This document shows positions 1 to 10,904 of a DNA stretch of 64,000 nt, piece by piece. Numbering within the stretch: position 1 is the first letter of the stretch; the number at the start of each line of letters is the position of its first letter. Source of the stretch: Parvularcula sp. LCG005 (GTDB lineage Bacteria > Pseudomonadota > Alphaproteobacteria > Caulobacterales > Parvularculaceae). The stretch lies in the NCBI RefSeq assembly GCF_032930845.1, contig NZ_CP136758.1:914501-978500 (forward strand). The letters are read 5' to 3'. The position numbers were made by a program, and so were the translations under genes. The notes beneath the pieces were generated by a model. The model worked only from the letters and a program-made list of their open reading frames with translations, was not told the origin of the DNA and searched no databases.

Positions 1-263
1 AAACCCTTGCGACGGTCGATCAGGCCCTGCAGGCATCACTTGGACCCCTGCCGGACATCGCCGTCGGGGCCGTCACCGCTACGGCGGTGGCCACGGGCAC
101 GAAAGAGATGATACAGCGCGCCGCCGATCGCGGCCTGCCGACCCGGTTCGAACATATTCCGAGGGCAGGTCATGCAGACCTTCTGGCGCCGCGCCATGCT
201 GAGCGGATCGCGGCGCTGATCCACGACCTGGCGGAACAGGAGCGCGCGACCAGTTCGCACTAG
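1..263 (+). CDS. alpha/beta hydrolase, C-terminal fragment (5' end outside window)
   Basis: This frame is open from the left edge (first full codon at base 3) to a TAG at 261-263, giving about 86 residues. Near the end a Gly-His-Ala-Asp segment is followed by an amphipathic helix (LLAPRHAERIAALIHDL). That is how alpha/beta-hydrolase-fold enzymes present the catalytic histidine before their last helix. The nucleophile and acid would lie upstream, so substrate and exact family cannot be given. It runs in the same direction as the chorismate mutase gene 60 bases downstream. Confidence 0.6.
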   Translation, partial: TLATVDQALQASLGPLPDIAVGAVTATAVATGTKEMIQRAADRGLPTRFEHIPRAGHADLLAPRHAERIAALIHDLAEQERATSSH

Positions 264-325
264 GGGGTGGCGCTCCGCCGCGTTCGGTTACAAATGACAC
301 CGAAAACCCGCCTGAGGATAAAGAG

Positions 326-646
326 ATGCAGACCGTGAAAGACCCCGAAGCGTGCAACACCATGGAAGAGGTGCGCGCCGGCGTCGATGATTTGGACCGA
401 GCCCTCGTGGCGCTCCTGACCCGCAGGCAGGGCTATATGGAGGCCGCGGCGCGGATCAAACCCACGGCCGAAGCGGTGCGCGTGCCCTGGCGGATCGAGG
501 AGGTGGTCGACAATGTCCTGCGCGAAGCCAGTAAAACCGGCCTTTCCGCTCGAATCGCAGAGCCGGTGTGGCGCGTTTTGATTGAGCAATCGATCCAGCA
601 TGAGCTTGAGCGGTGGCATGCGGTTCAGAAGAATGCGGTTTCATAA
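326..646 (+). CDS. chorismate mutase, AroQ type (possibly PchB-like)
   Basis: This 106-residue all-helical protein has the size and pattern of stand-alone AroQ-class chorismate mutases, cytoplasmic enzymes that turn chorismate into prephenate for Phe/Tyr synthesis. The first helix has the usual spacing (VRAGVDDLDRALVALL), followed by basic residues R33/R34 and K45. A late helix (VWRVLIEQSI) supplies the polar active-site residue. Short AroQ proteins also include isochorismate-pyruvate lyases (PchB), and sequence alone does not separate the two. No salicylate genes are nearby, so mutase is the safer call. A GGATAAAG ribosome site precedes the ATG. Confidence 0.8.
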   Translation: MQTVKDPEACNTMEEVRAGVDDLDRALVALLTRRQGYMEAAARIKPTAEAVRVPWRIEEVVDNVLREASKTGLSARIAEPVWRVLIEQSIQHELERWHAVQKNAVS

Positions 647-712
647 ACCAAGGCAAATCAATGGCTTGTACCATAAATGGCCAAAAAACACGATTTTGCC
701 CCAATTCGAGGT

Positions 713-740
713 TTGACGGGGCTCGCGGAGTGCTCTTAGC
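713..740 (+). promoter_or_regulatory. candidate housekeeping promoter of the HU gene
   Basis: TTGACG at 713-718 and CTTAGC at 735-740 are 16 bases apart, about 40 bases upstream of the HU start. This is a reasonable sigma70-type promoter for an alphaproteobacterium, where the -10 box is often poor. It is a visual match only. Confidence 0.4.
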
Positions 741-779
741 GTCCCCCGCAGTTAAAAACTTTGCCCCTGGAGAAACCCC

Positions 780-1052
780 ATGAACAAGAACGAATTCGTT
801 GATCGCGTCGCTGATCTGTCCGGCATGACCAAGGCCGATTCCGGCCGCGCCGTGGACGCTGTTTTCGACGCGATTACCGAAGCACTCAAGAAGGGCGACG
901 ACGTCCGTCTCGTTGGCTTTGGCACCTTCTCCGCGTCCAAGCGTGCTGCCCGTGAAGGCCGTAACCCACGCACCGGTGAGACGATCCAGATCAAAGCCTC
1001 CATGCAGCCAAAATTCTCGGCCGGTAAAGGTCTCAAAGACGCGCTCAATTGA
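780..1052 (+). CDS. hupB: DNA-binding protein HU
   Basis: HU is a small basic dimeric nucleoid protein that bends DNA without sequence specificity. The 90-residue length is standard. The family beta-arm signature is present (GRNPRTGETIQI) with the conserved proline that intercalates into DNA, after the N-terminal MNKNEFVDRVAD helix. Sequence alone does not distinguish HU from IHF completely, but the arm and the C-terminal KFSAGKGLKDALN favour HU. The ATG is preceded by GGAG at about eight bases. The gene is monocistronic, with its own promoter candidate and a strong terminator. Confidence 0.95.
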   Translation: MNKNEFVDRVADLSGMTKADSGRAVDAVFDAITEALKKGDDVRLVGFGTFSASKRAAREGRNPRTGETIQIKASMQPKFSAGKGLKDALN

Positions 1053-1090
1053 TCGCATCCGGGCCCGGGCAATCAGACCGGGGCCCACAA

Positions 1091-1129
1091 AAAAGCCTCC
1101 CTCTGCCTGATCGCGGAGGGAGGCTTTTT
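1091..1129. terminator. bidirectional intrinsic terminator between HU and the VPLPA-CTERM gene
   Basis: AAAAGCCTCCCTC at 1091-1103 pairs with GAGGGAGGCTTTTT at 1116-1129 around a 12-base loop. A T-run follows on both strands, so it can end HU transcripts and those of the convergent gene that stops at 1148. Confidence 0.9.
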
Positions 1130-1147
1130 CATGCGTGACGGGAAGGC

Positions 1148-1825
1148 CTAGCCGCGGGCTTTCTTGCGGGCCACGCCAACGGCACCAAGGCCTGACAGCA
1201 GGAACAGGGCCGCGCCGGGCAGGGGCACAGCGTCACCCTCACCGGGGACAAACTCCAGCCGGATATTGTCGACCACAGCGCCGAACAGGTCGGTGACGCC
1301 CAGCTCAGCGAACACCAGCGATGACAATCCTGTCTCCGAAACGGAGAAGCTCTCGACGATCCGTGTGAAGACCGGTCGCGTGGTGAGGTAGCTGCTCGTG
1401 ATCACGCTGTCGGGATTGGCGTAATAGATCTCGTCCACGTCATAGGTTTTGGACCAGTCGCCAAAGCTGACTTCAAGCTCGCTTTGAACCGTGCGCGCTG
1501 ATGGCGAATAGCCCGCATTCATGCCCAGATCGAAGCTGAGGGTGTAGGTGCCGGGCGCGAGCGCAAACTGGTCCTTGGTGACGATCGTCGCACTGCCGGC
1601 ACTGCCGTCCAGATCGACACTGCCGCCGGTGCCGGGATACAGGTCGAAATAGCCCGGGCCGAGCAAATCGATGAGCCCGCGTATGATGTCGAATTTGTCG
1701 AGCAGCTCATTGCCGCCTGTGGCCTCGGTGTCGAAGTCGTCTTCAAACAACAGGACAGGCGCAGCATTCGCCGCACCCATGCTGATTGCGGCAATGGCCG
1801 ACAGGGCCATCAAGGTCTTTTTCAT
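1148..1825 (-). CDS. VPLPA-CTERM sorting domain protein
   Basis: This secreted protein of 225 residues has an N-terminal signal peptide (MKKTLMALSAIAAIS, probable cleavage after ANA). The C-terminus is a tripartite sorting signal: VPLPG at about 201-205, a hydrophobic segment, then basic ARKKARG. This is the VPLPA-CTERM form of PEP-CTERM tails, normally processed by an exosortase in the inner membrane. The middle is beta-rich and acidic, like a carbohydrate-binding or matrix domain, but I cannot assign it. No exosortase is in the window. A second protein with the same tail lies at 26276-26914. Confidence 0.85.
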   Translation of the reverse strand: MKKTLMALSAIAAISMGAANAAPVLLFEDDFDTEATGGNELLDKFDIIRGLIDLLGPGYFDLYPGTGGSVDLDGSAGSATIVTKDQFALAPGTYTLSFDLGMNAGYSPSARTVQSELEVSFGDWSKTYDVDEIYYANPDSVITSSYLTTRPVFTRIVESFSVSETGLSSLVFAELGVTDLFGAVVDNIRLEFVPGEGDAVPLPGAALFLLSGLGAVGVARKKARG

Positions 1826-2013
1826 GGTATTTCCCCCAACAGGTACAGTCTGGTGTGATCAAGGACGCGTCCAACACGCTTCCATGATGCAAATTTCCTG
1901 CAGGCCACGGTGCGTCACAATCCCCTGAAAAGGGGAGAAATGCGGGCGAAAAGACTCGCGTGAGCACGGTCTTCGCGTCAGGATTGCAGGCGGCACTGCC
2001 CAGACCCTGTTGA

Positions 2014-3747
<1,734 letters not shown>

Positions 3748-4136
3748 CCAGCGTTCGGGCGCTGGTGCGCGACCTTCGATCGTCAAAACTAATCCTCGCC
3801 CCCACTGCTGCGCCTATAAACGGCGCACTCGCAGCTGGGTGGGGGACCGACAGGTACCGTCGCTTTTCGGTCCGGCTGCCTCGTGTCGGTAGCTGGTGGC
3901 CCGCGTTCAGAGCGGGGGTGCCAGTGGCTGGGCGCTCAATGGGCACTCAGGGACGATGCTCCCGCCGTGAGCTTTATAGGCCGGCGGTGTGAGACACGAG
4001 CCGCGCGCGGCCTTGGTGGGGTAGCAGCCACTTCATCCGTGCTCAAAAAATAACGCTTCTCGCATGGACAATGTCGCGCGCGGGCTTCCCCAACTTCATG
4101 ACCGACCCCGGGCGGGCATCTTGGCCTGCGCGCTAT
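3748..4136. other. 389-base gene-free region with several inverted repeats; possible structured RNA
   Basis: No convincing reading frame lies here. Complementary segments are unusually dense. CTCGTGTC (3880-3887) pairs with GACACGAG (3993-4000). Inside, CCCGC (3900-3904) pairs with GCGGG (3912-3916). Upstream, GGACCGA (3844-3850) pairs with TCGGTCC (3867-3873). GCCTATAAA (3812-3820) is the exact complement of TTTATAGGC (3973-3981). These suggest a folded RNA of roughly 150-200 bases, but I could not match it to 6S, SRP, RNase P or tmRNA from memory. The strand is undetermined. Confidence 0.35.
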
Positions 4137-5573
4137 TCAGTCTGGCTGGTTGATCCGGCGGCAGTATGGATAGGCGGCTTCCGTCGCACATTGGTCGGGT
4201 GGGCCCATTTGTTTCCAATAGGCTGTCATCCCCAGTCCACTGACAAAATCGGCGAAGCGCTCGGTCTGGCGGACGGCACTATCGTCCGTGTGGAACATGA
4301 CGACCTTGTTCTCGAACCGACCTGCCGCCTGGGCTTTCTCGGCGACATCCAGCGCAAGTCCGGGGGCGCCCATTGTTTCGAGAAGGTAGTACGTGAACCA
4401 TGGGGGAAGGGTGTCGCCCGCCGCCTGGGCAATCATTTCCGCGCTCTGTTGCAGATCGGTATTGCCGGTCCGTGCTGCGATATAGGCCCGTAAAACCGGC
4501 GCGGCCTCTTCAAACGGCGTCTGATTGATCCACGCGCCAAGGCTCTCCCAATCCTCATTGTGATCGAAGACAAACCATTTGCCGACCCAGGTCACGGGTG
4601 TCGACAGGCCCAGATCATCGATCACGTGATCCAGCATGTCGCTACCCGTCTGGACGTCGTTCCCCTGCAGATGGTTCATGGCCAGCTCGACCTGCGCGGG
4701 CGGCGAGCCTGGCTCGAGCGCCAGCGCTTGACGCGTCAGGGCATTGGCCCGCTTGAACTGGCCGACCTCACGGTAATGGCCTGCAAACCACAAATGGATC
4801 GATGAATTGTCCGGGTCGAGGGTCAGCGCCTCATCGAAAATGCGCTGGCTTTCGGCCCAGTCGCCATTGCGCTGGGCGATTTCGGCCATGAGCGTTCTCG
4901 GCTCGGCCAGCGTGGCGTCGAGCTGCAGTGCCCGTTGTGCCGCCATCAGGGCCTGGTCACGGGCGCGCTCCGGCGGGATGTCCGGGTGGTAGGTCGCATA
5001 GGTCGCCCACGCCGAGGCGAGGGCTGCCCAGCCGGCGGCAAACGTCTCATCCCGCTCCACCGCGGCGGTCAGCAATTTGATGGCCCGCTCATTGGGCTCC
5101 CGTCCGCGCTGCTGCCACAGGGCGATCCCGCGGGTGTACAGATCAGCGGTCTGCGGGTCCGTCGCCAGGGTCGCCTTGTCATTGGTCGGCGTCCTTTCCG
5201 CTGCGGGCCAGAAAAGCAGCAGCGCCAGGATCGCCACGGTCGCCCCGATGCCGCCAAACAGCAGCGACATGACCCGCCATGCGCGGGGACCGTCCGGCGC
5301 GGGCGGCATCATGGCTATGCTGTCCGGCGCTTCGGGCGCGGCGGTCGTGCGGGACGTCACCCACTGATCAAGTTCCGCGGGTAAGGCGAAGACTGTGCTC
5401 TTTGACGTGTGGACCTGACGATGGACGGGCAGCCCTTCCTCGCGCTCCCAGCGGCGGGCCGTCCGCTCACTGCAGTTCAGATGCGCGGCAATACGCTTCC
5501 AGCCAACAAGCCGGGGCGACGGTGCGGGGGCGATGTCATCATCCACGGGGGCAGGGTCCTCTCTCAGGCTCAT
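4137..5573 (-). CDS. membrane-anchored HTH regulator with TPR domain
   Basis: This 478-residue protein has three parts. Residues 22-75 form a helix-turn-helix of MerR/excisionase type (GWKRIAAHLNCSERTARRWE). Residues 101-123 form one transmembrane segment. The remainder is about 350 residues of tetratricopeptide-like helices (GWAALASAWATYATYHP and similar). DNA binding in the cytoplasm and a TPR sensor outside the inner membrane would give CadC-like one-component topology; that is inference. The ATG at 5573 is preferred over an upstream TTG at 5600. It is divergent from the secreted NTF2-like gene at 5712, a possible target. Confidence 0.7.
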   Translation of the reverse strand: MSLREDPAPVDDDIAPAPSPRLVGWKRIAAHLNCSERTARRWEREEGLPVHRQVHTSKSTVFALPAELDQWVTSRTTAAPEAPDSIAMMPPAPDGPRAWRVMSLLFGGIGATVAILALLLFWPAAERTPTNDKATLATDPQTADLYTRGIALWQQRGREPNERAIKLLTAAVERDETFAAGWAALASAWATYATYHPDIPPERARDQALMAAQRALQLDATLAEPRTLMAEIAQRNGDWAESQRIFDEALTLDPDNSSIHLWFAGHYREVGQFKRANALTRQALALEPGSPPAQVELAMNHLQGNDVQTGSDMLDHVIDDLGLSTPVTWVGKWFVFDHNEDWESLGAWINQTPFEEAAPVLRAYIAARTGNTDLQQSAEMIAQAAGDTLPPWFTYYLLETMGAPGLALDVAEKAQAAGRFENKVVMFHTDDSAVRQTERFADFVSGLGMTAYWKQMGPPDQCATEAAYPYCRRINQPD

Positions 5574-5711
5574 CCTACGCTGTTCGGCGCATGCGGCCAA
5601 ATGCGGTCAGATGAGGAAATACAGGGTCTTGGCCGGTCTGCCCTGTTGAGGGCGCAGCACCTCGCCGTCAGCGTGATCCGACAACGCACGAGATCAGCAC
5701 GGAGAAACACG

Positions 5712-6158
5712 ATGAAAATTCAGGTGATTGCGATGATGTGCCTGGCCCTTGTCGGGACGGCGAAGGCCCAGGATGTGGGCAGCCTCGCCGAGCAGATTAC
5801 GGACATGGAAAATCGGTGGGGCGCGGCATTGCTCGCCAACGATCTCGATGCCGTCGACGCGCTGATGCACACGAACTTCAGACTGGTCCGTGTCTACGGC
5901 GAACAGCCGCCCATCAGCAAAGAGATGTATCTTGGCATGCAGGGCATGAGCGCCACGTCGATTGAAATAACATCGGTTGCGATCACAGAGGTCGCAGGTC
6001 CCGTCGTGGTTGCTCGGACCAGCTGGAGTCTCGACTGGCAGCAGGAAGGCGTCGGCAAGCTGCCGCCTTATTTCGACCTGATCGATACGTGGATCCAGAC
6101 CGAAGACGGACGCTGGCAGATCCTGTCCAGGATCAGCCAGCTCGCCACCGACCGGTAG
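5712..6158 (+). CDS. secreted NTF2-like (SnoaL/DUF4440-type) protein
   Basis: This 148-residue protein has a signal peptide (MKIQVIAMMCLALVGTAKAQ, cleavage likely after AKA). One NTF2-like cone-shaped domain follows: MENRWGAALLANDLDAVDAL begins the first helix, and the closing strands contain DTWIQTEDGRWQILSR, a hallmark ending of DUF4440/SnoaL proteins. Such domains bind small molecules or act as isomerase-like enzymes, and no specific substrate can be read here. The ATG has GGAGA eight bases upstream. The frame is open upstream, but that part overlaps the divergent regulator. Confidence 0.7.
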   Translation: MKIQVIAMMCLALVGTAKAQDVGSLAEQITDMENRWGAALLANDLDAVDALMHTNFRLVRVYGEQPPISKEMYLGMQGMSATSIEITSVAITEVAGPVVVARTSWSLDWQQEGVGKLPPYFDLIDTWIQTEDGRWQILSRISQLATDR

Positions 6159-6223
6159 GCCTCGTCTGCGCCGCCCGGAACTGCCCTGACGCTTAACGAC
6201 ATCCGACTGTGAGGGAAGACCCA

Positions 6224-7060
6224 ATGCTCCCGTTTCCGCGTGCCCACTATTATGTGGCGGCGTTTCTGCTGCTCACTTTCGTTGCGTTTTCACAATCCTA
6301 TTTCCTGGTGCTGAACGAGGCGCCTTTCGCCCATCATTTCCATGGCATCACCGCGACCCTGTGGATCGTCCTTGTCATCACCCAGAGTGCAACGATCCAT
6401 CACGGTTGGTGGAAGATCCATAGCTGGTCGGGTCGGTTCAGCCTTCTGCTGATGCCGCTTTTCGTCTCTGCCGGTCTGCTCGCGACCCAGGCGACACTGC
6501 AGCGCCAGTCCCCCTTCACACCAATGTTCGGTGTACCGCTGGCCGTGGCCGACGTGGTGGCCTCGCTCATTGTGCCGCTGATGTATTTCCTCGCGCTGCG
6601 CTATCGGAAATCCCCGGACCATCATGCCCGGTATATGCTGGGCACGGTCTCCCTGCTGATCGGACCGTCCGTTTCGCGCCTGCTGGCTTTCTTTGTTCCG
6701 GGCTTCCGGATCAATGGACCGGACGAGCTCTACAACTTCGGCGCCTGTGTGGATGCGTCGTTCGCTTTTGCGCTGGTCTTCATGGGCGTTCTTCTGGTGC
6801 GTGACGCCATGGCGCGAAAACCGCTCATGCCGTTTGTTCTGGCCCTTATCGGCTCAGGGGGCATGTTCGTCGGCTACAAATATTTGGGGGAAACGGCCGT
6901 TTGGCGAGGAATGGCGCCGACACTGGCGACACTGCCATCGGCTCTCTTTGTCATCGCAGGGCTGCTGATCGGCGGCCTTGCCAGTTATGCGGGATGGACG
7001 TTGAAAGCGGGCCGCGACGCGGCCCGCCCGGCGGCAGCCCCTAGACCGAACCGCGCATGA
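6224..7060 (+). CDS. multi-pass inner membrane protein, function unknown
   Basis: This 278-residue protein has about seven hydrophobic helices. Conserved-looking histidines cluster at helix ends (FAHHFHG, IHHGWWKIHSWSG, SPDHHARYM). Their placement recalls haem- or quinone-linked membrane proteins such as the DUF2306 group, but this is weak resemblance. The start is the ATG at 6224, preceded by GAGGGA at six bases; a GTG at 6209 in frame is less likely. It follows the NTF2-like gene by 65 bases and may share its transcript. The 3' end overlaps the convergent small secreted protein by 20 bases. Confidence 0.65.
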   Translation: MLPFPRAHYYVAAFLLLTFVAFSQSYFLVLNEAPFAHHFHGITATLWIVLVITQSATIHHGWWKIHSWSGRFSLLLMPLFVSAGLLATQATLQRQSPFTPMFGVPLAVADVVASLIVPLMYFLALRYRKSPDHHARYMLGTVSLLIGPSVSRLLAFFVPGFRINGPDELYNFGACVDASFAFALVFMGVLLVRDAMARKPLMPFVLALIGSGGMFVGYKYLGETAVWRGMAPTLATLPSALFVIAGLLIGGLASYAGWTLKAGRDAARPAAAPRPNRA

Positions 7061-7382
7061 AATCCTCGGCCGTGTGGCCAAGCTGGCGGATGGCCGCCCC
7101 GCGATAGGGGGCCTTCTTCCACTCGGGCAGGCTTTCATACCGCCCATTGGCGGCACCGCTGATCCGACGTTTCTGGTCGGGCGTGGTGCCATTGACGTAA
7201 TAGTCCTTGGCCATGATCTCGACCAGCTTGCGCTGATCGCTGTTCATATAGGGCCAGGCTTTCTCAGCCAGCTCGTGGACCGGCGTGACGGGTTCGGCAT
7301 AGGCCGGCATGGCTGCACTCATGCCAAGACCGACAACAAAACCAATGACAAAGGGGAGACGGAGGACTGATTTTTTTTTCAC
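7041..7382 (-). CDS. small secreted protein of unknown function
   Basis: This 113-residue protein starts with a Lys-rich n-region (MKKKSVLRL), a hydrophobic core and an AYA|E cleavage site, so it should be exported. The mature part of about 85 residues is polar (WPYMNSDQRKLVEIMAKDYY, AANGRYESLPEWKKAPYRG) with no cysteine pair or lipobox. I recognise no family. It is convergent with, and overlaps, the membrane protein gene at its 3' end. Confidence 0.6.
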   Translation of the reverse strand: MKKKSVLRLPFVIGFVVGLGMSAAMPAYAEPVTPVHELAEKAWPYMNSDQRKLVEIMAKDYYVNGTTPDQKRRISGAANGRYESLPEWKKAPYRGAAIRQLGHTAEDFMRGSV

Positions 7383-7643
7383 GGATACCTACACAACACT
7401 TCCGATAGGCCCCAGCCGTAGCAGTCGGGTGTTATGACCCGTTCAACCGAAGTGGTCGGGTTTTATAAATCGGCATTAAGCATGGCGCGGTTCCGGTTTA
7501 CCCTGATGGACTGCCGCCGGACCTGATGATCAAAAGTTGGCACATTTCCGCGGTGACCGGGTTGATAGGGTCGCGCTTTGCGGGTATGGGCTGCGGCTTC
7601 CGGTGGCAAAGGTCACCCCACCCAATTATCCAAAGAGACGACC

Positions 7644-7826
7644 ATGGCTGTCCCTAAGAGTAAAATCACCCGCTCCAAACGTGGCATGCGCCGCGCACAC
7701 GACCGTCTTGAACTCGCAAGCTATGTCGAGGACAAGAAGTCGGGCAATTTGCGCCGCAATCACCACATCGACCTGAAATCAGGCACCTATAATGGTCGTC
7801 AGGTCCTTCCTCCACAGGAAGACTGA
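7644..7826 (+). CDS. rpmF: 50S ribosomal protein L32
   Basis: This 60-residue basic protein begins [20 protein letters not shown], diagnostic for L32, a component of the large ribosomal subunit. As in many alphaproteobacteria the zinc-binding cysteines are missing; H48/H49-type residues remain in [10 protein letters not shown]. An AAAGAGACG ribosome site precedes the ATG. It stands alone here: neither DUF177 (16 kb away) nor plsX adjoins it, unlike many other bacteria. Confidence 0.95.
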   Translation: MAVPKSKITRSKRGMRRAHDRLELASYVEDKKSGNLRRNHHIDLKSGTYNGRQVLPPQED

Positions 7827-7904
7827 AGCGCGATAGATTAACGGCCCCGACAAGCTGTCCTTAACAGCTAAAATTTTGGGCCCGAAATCTTTTGAGAAAT
7901 TTTC

Positions 7905-7936
7905 GCCCGCGTGGAGATATCCGCGCGGGCTTTGCT
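7905..7936 (+). terminator. probable terminator of rpmF
   Basis: GCCCGCG (7905-7911) pairs with CGCGGGC (7924-7930) around a 12-base loop and is followed by TTTGCTT. The U-tract is short, so efficiency is uncertain. Confidence 0.45.
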
Positions 7937-8010
7937 TCGTTCGGACGTTGTAAACCACCTTGGCGAGTCGCCAACCCTTTGCCATAGTCGGGAAGAGGGA
8001 GGCGATGGGT

Positions 8011-8895
8011 ATGATTCGGATTTGGCTATGGAGTGGGCTGCTGCTCGCGGGGTTATCGGCCTGCACGACGGTGCCGGAGAGCCAGATCTGGGCCTATGAC
8101 AGCTGCGACCAGCGCGCTGCCGCCTGTCTTGCCAGCTGCGACTATGCCAGCGATGCACAGCAGAATGCCTGTTACTCCCAGTGTGAGCGGACAGCTGACA
8201 TCTGTTTCGTCAGTGTCACCCGGGACGGACAGTCCCGCTACGGCACGGTGCTGCCCCCGGGGTTCGTTTTCTTTGGTCGTGTGGGATACTGGACCGAACT
8301 CGATGGGCTGGTGATTGGCTATCATGGCCAGCCGCTGACGATCTATCAGTATCGTTATCCTTCTCGTCCGAACTACACCTATGATGACCCCTATGACTGC
8401 TATGGCATTCGTCAGGCGCCGCGCTGCTATGACCGGTACGATCGGGACCGCGACCGCCGCAATGGTGGCCGCAATCGTGACCGGGACCGGGACGACCGCG
8501 ATCGCGACAGAGATCGGCCCAAGCCAAAGCCGCCGGTATTCAAGCCATCAGACCCCGGTCCAACGAATCCGCCGCCTCGTCCGATACGGCCGCAAAAGCC
8601 AACGACGCCTGACAGCCCGGTGATTCGCCCCGGCGGTGGTCGCGGAAAGCCCATTCCGGTGCAGCCCCCAGCCGCGCCCAAGCCGACACCGGCAAAACCT
8701 CAACCCCGGCCCGCCCCAAAGCCGGCGCCCGTGAAACCCCAGCCGCGGCCGGAACCCAAGCCTGCGCCGGCCAAGCCACTGCCGGTTCCGAAAAAGCCGA
8801 CGCCTGCGCGACCGACAGAGCCCCCGCTGGATGATCGCGACCGGGGGGAGGAAGCCTCGGTCGAAGCGCAAGATGTGCTCAATTCCGGCGACTGA
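8011..8895 (+). CDS. lipoprotein with Asp-Arg and Pro-Lys low-complexity tail
   Basis: This 294-residue protein has a lipoprotein signal (LLLAGLSAC, lipidated Cys18). Residues about 25-65 are Cys-rich (SCDQRAAACLASCDYAS, NACYSQCERTADIC) with roughly eight cysteines, suggesting disulfides. A Tyr-rich stretch follows, then alternating Asp-Arg (DRDRDRRNGGRNRDRDRD). The last ~110 residues are a Pro/Lys/Ala tail with repeated PKPAP-type units. Such tails can span or bind peptidoglycan, which is inference. AGGGAGG lies eight bases before the ATG at 8011; an ATG at 8005 is also possible. No family recognised. Confidence 0.65.
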   Translation: MIRIWLWSGLLLAGLSACTTVPESQIWAYDSCDQRAAACLASCDYASDAQQNACYSQCERTADICFVSVTRDGQSRYGTVLPPGFVFFGRVGYWTELDGLVIGYHGQPLTIYQYRYPSRPNYTYDDPYDCYGIRQAPRCYDRYDRDRDRRNGGRNRDRDRDDRDRDRDRPKPKPPVFKPSDPGPTNPPPRPIRPQKPTTPDSPVIRPGGGRGKPIPVQPPAAPKPTPAKPQPRPAPKPAPVKPQPRPEPKPAPAKPLPVPKKPTPARPTEPPLDDRDRGEEASVEAQDVLNSGD

Positions 8896-8988
8896 ACCAC
8901 ATTTTCACCTCAACGAGCAGGCCGGGGCCTTCCCCCCGGTCACAGCTTCGGCCATACGCTCCGTCATAACCCGACAGAATTTGACTGA

Positions 8989-10272
<1,284 letters not shown>

Positions 10273-10303
10273 GATCGACTACGAATCATTTCGTCTTTAT
10301 CGC

Positions 10304-10339
10304 GCCCTCTGTTCCATAATGGAACAGGGGGCTTTTTGT
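10304..10339 (+). terminator. intrinsic terminator of eno
   Basis: GCCCTCTGTTCCA pairs with TGGAACAGGGGGC around a TAA loop (stem 10304-10332) and runs into TTTTTG. It separates eno from ftsB, which must then have its own promoter. Confidence 0.85.
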
Positions 10340-10451
10340 TAACCGAGGTAAACGGAGAAATATTCAAAAAGCGCAAATTCGGGGGGATTGATTCACGCCT
10401 CCGTAACCATCTCTGCTGCATCACGGCAGAGGTGAGATAACGGGCTTTGTG

Positions 10452-10859
10452 ATGACGGGTTTTCTGAAACAAGTGGCGGATGCAGTGCTGCCGGCCATCT
10501 GCGTGGTGGGTATCGGCTATAACGGCCTTCTCTATCTGAACGCTCCAGAGGGTGTACGGATGAACAACCTTCTGCAGGACCGTATCGCTGACAGCCGTGC
10601 AGAACTGGCCGCGCTGGAAGCGGAGCGCCAGCGTCTGTCCGATCACGCGGATCGCCTCCTGACTGCATCGCTTGACGAAGACCTGCTGGAAGAGCGTGTC
10701 CGCTCCGTCCTCGGTCTGGTGCGCCCTAACGAATACATGGTGCGGATGGAGGACCTCGACCGTCTGGCCGCTGCGCCAGCGGACATGCCAGCGCCGCTGC
10801 TGAACGAGGACGCCCCGGTCACACTGGCGGCGCTCGCCTCTTTGGATACCGCGCGATAG
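10452..10859 (+). CDS. ftsB: septum formation initiator FtsB/DivIC family protein
   Basis: This 135-residue bitopic protein has a short cytoplasmic start and one membrane helix (LPAICVVGIGYNGLLYL). A periplasmic coiled coil follows (RIADSRAELAALEAERQRLSD), then a short globular end (EDLLEERVRSVLGLVRPNEY) typical of the family. FtsB joins FtsL and FtsQ to activate septal wall synthesis. Its place next to eno supports the call. A GTG at 10449 abuts the ATG at 10452, and GAGGTGAG lies upstream. The tail of about 35 residues is Ala/Pro-rich and not conserved. Confidence 0.85.
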   Translation: MTGFLKQVADAVLPAICVVGIGYNGLLYLNAPEGVRMNNLLQDRIADSRAELAALEAERQRLSDHADRLLTASLDEDLLEERVRSVLGLVRPNEYMVRMEDLDRLAAAPADMPAPLLNEDAPVTLAALASLDTAR

Positions 10860-10904
10860 AACCCTTCCCAGCAGCGCAAATACCCAGCGCGACCGGGAGG
10901 GACC

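Noticed and set aside
3765-3992. Short frames in the pyrG/regulator gap as small genes
   Set aside because: Their translations are Arg/Ser/Gly-rich without start signals; the base-pairing pattern explains the region better.
8430-8860. Tandem DNA repeats resembling a CRISPR or minisatellite
   Set aside because: The repeats are in frame, short and irregular, and encode Asp-Arg and Pro-Lys stretches of a lipoprotein; there are no uniform spacers.
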